A stretch of DNA of 64,000 nucleotides from JAPKZH01 sp964537875 (GTDB lineage Bacteria > Acidobacteriota > Aminicenantia > Aminicenantales > UBA4085), in the NCBI GenBank assembly GCA_964537875.1, contig CAZIDN010000001.1, positions 178,252 through 242,251 on the forward strand. Direction: 5' to 3'. The translations under genes were made by a program, and so were the position numbers. Shown one piece after another: positions 9,152 to 15,320 of the stretch. The notes below the pieces were generated by a model that was not told the DNA's origin, searched no databases, and worked only from the letters and a program-made list of their open reading frames with translations. Numbering within the stretch: position 1 is the first letter of the stretch; each line of letters begins with the position of its first letter.

Positions 9152-9265
9152 AGGACGGTTCCTTTCCCAGAGTCTCGTTTGGTCGCGAGGTGATGGCCAA
9201 ACATTGTTAGAATTTATATATCGCCGGCCGGACAAAGTCAATTTGGAAGGGGGATTTGCAAAGAG

Positions 9266-9571
9266 GTGATTTCAAGGAGGCATAGGAATCGCCCCCAGTC
9301 CCCTGGGGAACCAGTCCCGTCGGACACTCTTGGAAGGAAACCCTTTTGTAGGGTTTTCCTTCCAACGGTCGCTTCGCTCCCTGCCTTCCTTCCAAGGAGC
9401 ATTTGGCGATGAATTCATGGGAGGATGCTCCTTGGAGGGGTGGCAGGGCGGGCGGGTATTCCCGCCGCCCGTTGGAGGGGGAACCTGTAAAAGGGTCCTC
9501 CTCCAAGAGTGTCCGGGGCCCCCCTCCGCCAAGGGGCCTCTGTGACGATTCCTATGCCTCCTTGAAATCAC
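9266..9571 (+). repeat. Family A palindromic element, copy A1 (expanded, nested)
   Basis: Perfect 26-bp inverted repeats (9266-9291 and 9546-9571; outer ends GTGATTTC/GAAATCAC) enclose the family core GGGGAACCAGTCCCGTCGG (9305-9323) and CGGGGCCCCCCTCCG (9513-9527). Where other copies carry a short GTCGG hairpin, this one has a 14-bp stem (CGGACACTCTTGGA/TCCAAGAGTGTCCG) enclosing about 160 bp with at least four more hairpins, including the GCAGGGAGCGAAGCGA segment shared with element C2. It lies between the divergent RbsD-like lipoprotein and NIF3 genes; the rest of the 9152-9667 gap shows nothing I recognise. Confidence 0.85.
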
Positions 9572-9667
9572 ATAAGCGAAGATGCTTGCCTTGGCCTTTA
9601 ATTTATTATAGGCATTGTGATATATGGTAGATGAACACATGGAAGACTTGAGAAGAAGGAGGGACCC

Positions 9668-10624
9668 ATGAAGCTTGAAAAGCTTTATAAAAAGGCCATC
9701 GAGGTCGGAATCGCCAATGACTTGAGGGGCAAGGACGAGATCCGGCGCAGCCTGGACGATGAGCAGGAAAAGTACAAGGACCTCAAGGAAGACGACAAGA
9801 AATATTATGATCAGGACAGGCTGTTCAACCCATTTTCCGATTCACGAGTCCTGAATGGGAGCCCGGACATCGATGTCAAGAAGGTCATGATCGGGATCGA
9901 CATCGAGGTGGGCGAAATCCTGCTCGCCCATCTTCTGAACAAAGAGAAAGGGCCGAAGGTGGACCTGGTCATCTCCCACCACCCCATGGGAGCGGCCCTG
10001 GCCCAGATGTATGATGTCATGAAGCTCCAAGCCAAGCTGCTGGCCAAGGTCGGGGTCACGATCAGCGTCGCCGAACAGCTCATGGAGAAACGGATCGGCG
10101 AGATCGAACGGCGCCTCATGCCCGTCAATCACGCCCGGGAGATCGATGCCGCCAAAATTTTAGGCCTTCCCCTGATGTGCATCCACACACCGGCGGATAA
10201 CTGCGTGACGAACTGCCTCACAAAATTATTTGAGAAAAATAAGCCCGACAAACTCAAGGACCTGGTAAAGCTCCTGAAGGCGATCCCCGAATACGAAAAA
10301 TCGGCCAGGCTCCAGGTGCCCGCCAAGATCGTCAGCGGCTCGGACGGAAGCTCCTGCGGGAAGATTTACGTGGACATGACGGGCGGGACCGAGGGCTCCA
10401 AGGATATCTTTGACAAGATCGCGGCCGGCGGGGTGAGCACGCTGGTCTGCATGCACCTGACCGAAGAGCATCTGGCCAACGCCAAGAAGGCCAATTTAAA
10501 CGCGGTCATCGCCGGCCATATCGCCAGCGACGTTTTGGGGCTGAACCTCCTGTTGGACCAGGTCGAAAAGAAAGAAAAACTCGATTTCGTCTGCGTCAGC
10601 GGGTTCGAACGAATCCGGCGATAG
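9668..10624 (+). CDS. NIF3-like metal-binding protein
   Basis: 318-residue cytoplasmic protein. VDLVISHHP (about residue 95) is the conserved metal-binding His motif of the NIF3/YbgI family, and AVIAGHIASD near residue 290 is the C-terminal His of the bimetal site. The family is widespread, forms toroidal hexamers and has been called GTP cyclohydrolase I type 2, but its physiological reaction is uncertain. An N-terminal charged extension of about 60 residues precedes the family region. Start ATG is supported by AAGAAGGAGGG just upstream. Monocistronic by position. Confidence 0.75.
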   Translation: MKLEKLYKKAIEVGIANDLRGKDEIRRSLDDEQEKYKDLKEDDKKYYDQDRLFNPFSDSRVLNGSPDIDVKKVMIGIDIEVGEILLAHLLNKEKGPKVDLVISHHPMGAALAQMYDVMKLQAKLLAKVGVTISVAEQLMEKRIGEIERRLMPVNHAREIDAAKILGLPLMCIHTPADNCVTNCLTKLFEKNKPDKLKDLVKLLKAIPEYEKSARLQVPAKIVSGSDGSSCGKIYVDMTGGTEGSKDIFDKIAAGGVSTLVCMHLTEEHLANAKKANLNAVIAGHIASDVLGLNLLLDQVEKKEKLDFVCVSGFERIRR

Positions 10625-10640
10625 GCGTCTTTATTTTGTC

Positions 10641-10668
10641 ATTGCCAGGCATTTTGTGCCGTGGCAAT
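10641..10668. repeat. REP-like short palindrome
   Basis: ATTGCCAGGCA-TTTTG-TGCCGTGGCAAT forms an 11-bp stem with one bulged G, just 3' of the NIF3-like gene. Hairpins built on CATTGCxAG/GGCAAT are common REP-type repeats in many bacteria; a terminator role is possible but there is no clear U-tract. Confidence 0.45.
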
Positions 10669-10695
10669 CTCCTCTTCTCTGCCGGCGGATATCAT

Positions 10696-10893
10696 CTAAT
10701 ATCAACGCAATAATTAAGATGACATCTCCGTTCGGGCGGCGCTTAGGCCCCCCGTAGCCCCCGGGCCCCGGGAACCAGTCCCGTCGGTTCCCCCCGTCGG
10801 AAAAGCCGACGGGGCCCCCCTCCGCTACGGGGGCTTGAGGGCGGCCTAAGCACCGCCCATACATTGTCACTTTATTTATTACGTTTGTATTAG
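10696..10893 (+). repeat. Family A palindromic element, copy A2
   Basis: 198 bp with imperfect terminal inverted repeats (CTAATATCAACG at the left, CGTTTGTATTAG at the right), a second arm pair (GGGCGGCGCTTAGGCC / GGCCTAAGCACCGCCC), then CCCCCGTAGC/GCTACGGGGG and the conserved core GGAACCAGTCCCGTCGG plus CCGTCGGAAAAGCCGACGG. The right end supplies the stop codon of the barrel gene that ends at 10890. It is about 95% identical by eye to copy A3, which is in the opposite orientation. Confidence 0.85.
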
Positions 10894-11453
10894 TATCCGA
10901 AGGTGAAGCCCAGCCCTCCCATCAGCCGCAACCCGCCCAGGTCCACTTCGTCTTCAATCGGCTGGACCTTGAGCGGCACGTATTTAACCTCCGCCGATAT
11001 ATAGATGTTCTTCATCGGATAGATCTTGACCCCGCCCGCCACAAAAAACGTCGATTTCGTCGCATCCACAGTCTGGACTGCCTCGCTCTCCACCGTCTGC
11101 TTGTAGGAAAACGACCCGAACCCGACAAAGACATACGGCGTCACCATCGACACGGAGTACTGAAACCCGACAAAGGCCTGGACCCCGCTCACTTTAAGCG
11201 TCGTGGCCTCCTCGTAGAGCCCGATCTTGCCCTCCCGGGAGTAGCCGAACTCGTAGCCCGCCCCGATGGTGAAGCCCTTGAAGAGGTTGATCGCGGCATA
11301 GGGGAAGAAGCAGGTGCCGTTGCCGTAGACATCCTTGATCGCGGAGTCGCTGACCGTCCTCAGCCCGGCCTGAAACCCGAAGCTGAAGTCTATAGCATAG
11401 ACCGCCACCGGCAGAAGAAGAAAACAGATGATGAACGGACAGATCTTTTTCAT
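10890..11453 (-). CDS. Small outer-membrane beta-barrel protein
   Basis: 187-residue protein with a Sec signal (MKKICPFIICFLLLPVAVYA) and then alternating polar/aromatic strands (FTIGAGYEFGYSREG, AFVGFQYSVSMVTPYVFVGFG, NIYISAEVKYVPL) ending GGLGFTFGY with a terminal aromatic. This is the pattern of an 8-strand OmpA/OmpX-like barrel. The ATG at 11453 is preceded by AAGGAGAGAG, so the longer frame to 11606 is discarded. A promoter and an approximately 130-base leader lie upstream. Function unknown; may be structural or adhesive. Its stop codon lies inside repeat A2. Confidence 0.7.
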   Translation of the reverse strand: MKKICPFIICFLLLPVAVYAIDFSFGFQAGLRTVSDSAIKDVYGNGTCFFPYAAINLFKGFTIGAGYEFGYSREGKIGLYEEATTLKVSGVQAFVGFQYSVSMVTPYVFVGFGSFSYKQTVESEAVQTVDATKSTFFVAGGVKIYPMKNIYISAEVKYVPLKVQPIEDEVDLGGLRLMGGLGFTFGY

Positions 11454-11592
11454 GGCTCTCTCCTTAGTTCCCGATTTCCGTCGGCAGGCTTTCGAGGCCC
11501 AGCCGAAGATACGGCCACGGCAACGATTCCGAGATCTCCGCCGTACGCATAGCAAGATAGGTTTGTCACCCGCAGTCAGCCTCTTTGATCGA

Positions 11593-11623
11593 ATTATACT
11601 GCCCAAATCTTAGACTTTGTCAA
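11593..11623 (-). promoter_or_regulatory. Sigma-70-type promoter for the barrel gene with a long leader
   Basis: On the minus strand TTGACA (11618-11623) and TATAAT (11593-11598) match consensus exactly but are 19 bp apart, longer than optimal. Transcription would begin near 11585, leaving a leader of about 130 bases before the ATG at 11453 that can fold into at least two stems (TACGGC/GCCGTA and TCGGC/GCCGA enclosing GGC-CTCGAAA-GCC). I do not recognise a known riboswitch in it. The MITE target duplication starts at the next base upstream of the -35 box. Confidence 0.5.
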
Positions 11624-11632
11624 GTCCTGGAG

Positions 11633-11865
11633 GGCTCTATGACGAAAAGTGGGGTGAACTATAAGACCGCTGATTCATAAAAGACTATGCAAGATATCCG
11701 TTAACTGTCTGATTCTAAAAGAGATAATTACTTTGAATACTGGTTTAAAAGAGCTTTTTTGAGGCAAAATGAGGGCGATCAGAGGATCTGGATGTAAATA
11801 AGCCATTTTCCTCATATAACGGAAGAAACTGGCCTTCTATCTACCCCAATTTTCGTCATAGAGCC
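11633..11865. mobile_element. MITE with ISL3-like terminal inverted repeats
   Basis: The 233-bp element begins GGCTCTATGACGAAAA and ends with its inverse; the inverted repeats match at 22 of the first 23 positions (through TGGGGT). It is flanked by the exact direct repeat GTCCTGGAG (11624-11632 and 11866-11874), or 8 bp if one terminal base is assigned to the element. GGCTCT ends and 8-bp duplications are typical of the ISL3 family. The A+T-rich interior has no coding frame, so it must be mobilised by a transposase encoded elsewhere. Confidence 0.85.
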
Positions 11866-11885
11866 GTCCTGGAGGGATGAGATCG

Positions 11886-12971
11886 TCAATACCGGCCGTA
11901 TTTTTTATGAAGCTCCAGGGCGTATCGATAAGTCTCGAGATTCACCGATTTTGGGATGGAGTGGTCGGAGTAGAAGACATAGGGAATTCGCTTTTCTTTA
12001 ATAACCCTTAGCTTGGGAACGATCTCGGCTTCGAGCGTCTTCTGGTCGTTGGATTCGAAGGCCCGGATATCCAAATTCCCCATGAAAGCGATCTTGTTTC
12101 CTGTCGCCTCGGCCATCTCCAGGACATGTTGCCCGGCCTTCGCCTCCAAAGCTTGGAGTCCGTCCACTCCGGCCTCGACGATACGCGGCAGAAGCGGGCG
12201 GATCTTTCCGCAGGAATGCATGATGAACGGAAGATCGTAGCTATGGATGAAATCCGCGACTCGCCTGTGATAAGGGAAAATGAATTCTTGATAGAGGGCG
12301 GGCGAAACAAAAGGCGCCTTTGTGTATCCCATGTCTTCATAGAGCCAGATTCCGTCGGGCTTTCCCACTTCGCGAATCATGAATTCTAGGTGGAGAATGA
12401 TATTATTGGTCACGACATCGCAGAAGTCATGGATCCAGCGGGGGCTCAAATACATGGCTTCGAGCAGGATCAAATCGCCCATAGCCTTACGCATGATCTC
12501 GAAGATGATGAGCTGGTAATAGACACAGAACCTGTCGGAGGCCATGCCGGCGCGGTAATTTTCTTTGAGCTTTTCAATGTCTGGGAACCGCCTTAGATCC
12601 AGCTCGAGCAGGTTCTCGCGATATTTTTTCTTCCAGACGTCCTCATGGACCAAGTCGAAAGACAGATGTTCGGGAACGCCGGGCCTGTTCTTCCATTCGC
12701 GGAACTTGGCGCCCCAGCCGTTGACCTTGATGACGGTGTGCTCGTCTTCGTCGACCACTTGCTCGTCCACGGGAATCGAAGTCGTCCGGAACAGCGATCC
12801 CTGGATCTCGCGGACATCGAGGTTGAAATAATCCAGGATGTTGACGGCCGGCGGCAAACCCTGCTTTTCCCATTCGCTTTGGGTATCCTGCCAGAAGGAC
12901 TCGTGGAGGCCCATGCGCTCCGGGCAGCGTTTGTCCTTGACGATGGCAGTTAGGACCTCGCGGCTTGTCAT
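11886..12971 (-). CDS. Uroporphyrinogen decarboxylase-family (MtaA/CmuA-like) methyltransferase
   Basis: 361-residue cytoplasmic protein of the UROD fold. FIMHSCGKIRPLLPRIVEAGVDGLQALEAKAGQ (around 230-265) carries the conserved His-x-Cys-Gly segment that in MtaA/MtbA-type enzymes binds zinc and activates the thiol methyl acceptor, and IAFMGNLDIRAF follows as expected. It ends the two-gene unit with the corrinoid protein 13 bases upstream, so its likely role is methyl transfer to or from that corrinoid protein rather than haem synthesis. The methyl donor and acceptor are unknown; no MtaB or MttB-like partner is in the window. Confidence 0.75.
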   Translation of the reverse strand: MTSREVLTAIVKDKRCPERMGLHESFWQDTQSEWEKQGLPPAVNILDYFNLDVREIQGSLFRTTSIPVDEQVVDEDEHTVIKVNGWGAKFREWKNRPGVPEHLSFDLVHEDVWKKKYRENLLELDLRRFPDIEKLKENYRAGMASDRFCVYYQLIIFEIMRKAMGDLILLEAMYLSPRWIHDFCDVVTNNIILHLEFMIREVGKPDGIWLYEDMGYTKAPFVSPALYQEFIFPYHRRVADFIHSYDLPFIMHSCGKIRPLLPRIVEAGVDGLQALEAKAGQHVLEMAEATGNKIAFMGNLDIRAFESNDQKTLEAEIVPKLRVIKEKRIPYVFYSDHSIPKSVNLETYRYALELHKKYGRY

Positions 12972-12984
12972 GGACGGGAGGGGC

Positions 12985-13653
12985 TCAGGAACAGTGCTTA
13001 TTCAGGAATTCCAGGGCGCCCTGAGGGTCGGGGGAGTAACAATCGGCGCCGATCCGGTCGGCAAAGGACTGGGTGACGGGCGCTCCGCCGATGACGACCT
13101 TCACGCCGGGATGCGTCGTCTTGATTATGCGGGTGATATGCTCCATGTTGACCATGGTCGTGGTCAGGAGGGCGCTGAGGCCGATGGCCTGGGGCTGATG
13201 CTCGGCGACGGCCTCCAGGAATTTTTGGGCGGTGACATTGACGCCCATGTCAATGACGTTCCAACCGCCCCCTTCGAAGAACAAGGACACGACATGCTTG
13301 CCGATGTCGTGGAGGTCGCCCTGGACCGTGCCGATGACGACCTTGCCCTTGTGCTTCACAGCGCCTGAGTGAAAATAGGGCTTGAGGTGCATCATCCCCA
13401 TGCTGAGGGCCCTGGCCGAGACGAGGACATCCGGCAGAAAAACGTCCCCTGCCTGAAAAAGCTCTCCCACTTTGTTCATCCCCGCGATCAGTCCTTGGGA
13501 TAGGATTTCGTGGGGGGCGATGCCGGATTCCAGGGCTCGCTGGGTCAGCTCATAGACGCCGTCCTGACCCGCCAGCTCGGCCGGATGGGGAAATTCCCGG
13601 GCGATCTTGCCTTTTTCAACGCAAAGCGCGATTTTTTTGAGTATGTCTTCCAT
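12985..13653 (-). CDS. Corrinoid (B12-binding) methyltransferase protein
   Basis: 222-residue protein with the two expected domains: a helical cap (about 1-90, including LSQGLIAGMNKVGELFQAGDVFLPDVLVSA) and a Rossmann-like B12 domain with the Asp-x-His-x-x-Gly motif GDLHDIGKH (D113, H115, G118), a GLSALLTTTM strand and VVIGGAPVT. His115 would be the lower cobalt ligand. These proteins carry methyl groups between a substrate-specific and a UROD-type methyltransferase; the latter is the next gene. Full length for the family. Confidence 0.85.
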   Translation of the reverse strand: MEDILKKIALCVEKGKIAREFPHPAELAGQDGVYELTQRALESGIAPHEILSQGLIAGMNKVGELFQAGDVFLPDVLVSARALSMGMMHLKPYFHSGAVKHKGKVVIGTVQGDLHDIGKHVVSLFFEGGGWNVIDMGVNVTAQKFLEAVAEHQPQAIGLSALLTTTMVNMEHITRIIKTTHPGVKVVIGGAPVTQSFADRIGADCYSPDPQGALEFLNKHCS

Positions 13654-13718
13654 CTTCCTTCCTACGCATGAATTCTATCAGACTCTCTAGCCCTTATCAA
13701 TTTCATTAAATGGCTCTG

Positions 13719-13773
13719 TTCCATTTCGTATGGATAGGAAGGGAAAACGATCTTTCCCCACAGGAAAAGGAAG
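13719..13773 (+). repeat. Family B palindromic element, copy B1 (short)
   Basis: Begins TTCCATTTCGTATGGATAGG, followed by GGGAAA/TTTCCC and a closing GGAA, the same ordered pieces as copies at 25.6, 29.0 and 63.7 kb but without their insert. It lies just upstream of the tRNA promoter. Confidence 0.6.
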
Positions 13774-13786
13774 AGAACTCGGCAAA

Positions 13787-13815
13787 TTGACTTCGGCGGG
13801 GGATTCGTCTAAAAT
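13787..13815 (+). promoter_or_regulatory. Promoter of the tRNA-tilS unit
   Basis: TTGACT (13787-13792), a 17-bp spacer and TAAAAT (13810-13815) give a strong sigma-70-type promoter. Initiation near 13822 leaves only a few bases before the tRNA at 13829. No separate promoter is evident for tilS, whose start is 47 bases after the tRNA. Confidence 0.7.
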
Positions 13816-13828
13816 TTGACCCACCCAC

Positions 13829-13902
13829 GGCGGCGTAGCTCAGTTGGTCAGAGCATGCGGCTCATATCCGCAGTGTCGGGGGTTCAAATCCCTCCGCCGC
13901 CA
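13829..13902 (+). tRNA. tRNA with anticodon CAU (elongator Met, or Ile2)
   Basis: A complete cloverleaf: perfect 7-bp acceptor stem (GGCGGCG/CGCCGCC), D-stem GCTC/GAGC, anticodon stem TGCGG/CCGCA with loop CTCATAT (anticodon at 13863-13865), T-arm GGGGG-TTCAAAT-CCCTC, discriminator A at 13902. CCA is not encoded. The acceptor stem is not of the fMet type (base pair 1-72 is G-C). Pairs 4-69 and 5-68 are G-C rather than the C-G favoured by E. coli TilS, so elongator Met is the likelier reading, but tRNA-Ile(CAU) remains possible given the neighbour tilS. Confidence 0.93.
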
Positions 13903-13949
13903 TTTCTTCACACAGTATTCCGTCCCCAAAAATGATAAAATACGGTGTG

Positions 13950-15320
13950 ATGGATGTCTTCCAAGCGTTCAAAAAGGCCGTGGAGCGGAAACGGCTCGTC
14001 CGGCCGGGCGACAAGATCCTGGTCGCCTTTTCGGGAGGCCCCGACTCGACCGCCCTTGTCGACCTCCTGATCGAGCTGCGCCGGGAATGGCCTTTGGAAA
14101 TCAGTCTGGCCCATTTCAACCACAAGCTGCGCCGGACGGCGGCCCGCGATGAGCGTTTTGTCCGGACGGCGGCCGGACGATGGAAGCTTCGGCTGTTCGT
14201 GAAAGGTCAGGACGTCAAGGCCTACGCCCGGCGCAAGGGGATCAATCTCGAGGAAGCCGGCCGTGAGCTCCGCTATGATTTTCTCAAAATGACGGCCGCC
14301 AAAACCGGCGCCAACAAAATTGCGACGGGACATACGATGAACGACCAGGCCGAAACCGTCCTGATGCGGATCCTGCGCGGGACCGGCAGGCACGGCCTGG
14401 GAGGGATATCCCCGATCGTCGATGGGACGATCATCCGGCCGCTCCTCAATATCGAGCGGCAGAGCCTCGAAGGGTATCTCCGCAAACGGGGGCTGAAATT
14501 CTGCCGCGATGAGACGAACGAGAACCGCCGCTTTCTCCGCAACAAGGTGCGCCTGGGGCTCATTCCTTATCTCCAAAAAAATTACGGCGCGGGAATCGTC
14601 CGCAGTCTCACTCGTCTGGCGTCAATCCTTCAAGAAGAGGATGACTTCCTGGATCAGGTCACTCGGGAAAAGTGCCGGCGCCTCGTCATGGGCGAAGGGA
14701 CGGCCCAGCTCCTGGATAGGCGACATCTCTCTTCTTTTCCCGTAGCCCTCGCCCGGCGTTGCGTGCGGCATTTCCTCCGGGAGTTGAAAGGAGACCTGCG
14801 GGGCATTTCTTTTGATGACGTGGACGCCGTGCTCGGCCTGACCGAGGGCAAAGACCTTCATCTTAAAAAAGGCCTTTTTTTGCACAGGGAAGGCGATTAC
14901 ATTTTTTTGAGAGACAAGACGCTTCCAAAGCGTCCCTATCAATACCTATGGGACGGCCGCGACAACCTGCCCATTGCCGAGATCGGCGTCGAATTCCAAG
15001 GGAGGAGGATCCGGAAGACAAAAATCCGCGAATATCTGTTCGACGATGCCACCCGCTGCTATTGCGATGCCGGAAAACTGCATTTTCCCCTTATTATCCG
15101 AAGCCGCCGTGACGGCGATCGCTACCGGCCTCTCGGTTCGCCCGGCCGGAAAAAGCTCAAGGAAATCTTCCGGGCTAAAGGGATCGCCGTCCAGGACCGG
15201 GCCAGGCTTCCCGTTTTTCTTTGCGGAGAGAAAATCGTCTGGGTGGCAGGGCTTCCGGTCGCGGAGGAATTCAAGCTGACGTCTCAGACAAAGATAGTCT
15301 TTGTCCTCACCAGGCTATAG
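13950..15320 (+). CDS. tilS: tRNA(Ile) lysidine synthetase TilS
   Basis: About 456 residues. The PP-loop ATP site SGGPDS is at residues 28-33 of the start I chose (MDVFQAFKKAV), followed by HFNHKLRR and GHTMNDQAETVLMRILRGTG, all diagnostic of TilS. The C-terminal half carries the lysidine synthetase C-domain (RSRRDGDRYRPLGSPGRKKLKEIF). TilS ligates lysine to C34 of tRNA-Ile(CAU) so that it reads AUA. No Shine-Dalgarno is visible at this ATG or at 13932, six codons earlier. It is probably transcribed with the CAU tRNA just upstream; its 3' end overlaps asnB by 6 bases, convergently. Confidence 0.93.
   Translation: MDVFQAFKKAVERKRLVRPGDKILVAFSGGPDSTALVDLLIELRREWPLEISLAHFNHKLRRTAARDERFVRTAAGRWKLRLFVKGQDVKAYARRKGINLEEAGRELRYDFLKMTAAKTGANKIATGHTMNDQAETVLMRILRGTGRHGLGGISPIVDGTIIRPLLNIERQSLEGYLRKRGLKFCRDETNENRRFLRNKVRLGLIPYLQKNYGAGIVRSLTRLASILQEEDDFLDQVTREKCRRLVMGEGTAQLLDRRHLSSFPVALARRCVRHFLRELKGDLRGISFDDVDAVLGLTEGKDLHLKKGLFLHREGDYIFLRDKTLPKRPYQYLWDGRDNLPIAEIGVEFQGRRIRKTKIREYLFDDATRCYCDAGKLHFPLIIRSRRDGDRYRPLGSPGRKKLKEIFRAKGIAVQDRARLPVFLCGEKIVWVAGLPVAEEFKLTSQTKIVFVLTRL

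Noticed and set aside
9207..9640. Several short frames within the gap at 9.2-9.6 kb
   Set aside because: They read through the palindromic arms of element A1 in both directions and have no ribosome sites; the structure explains the open frames.
11454..11598. c-di-GMP-I riboswitch in the barrel gene leader
   Set aside because: A GACAAACC segment looked suggestive, but the conserved GGGACGCAAAGCC part and the tetraloop/receptor layout are missing.
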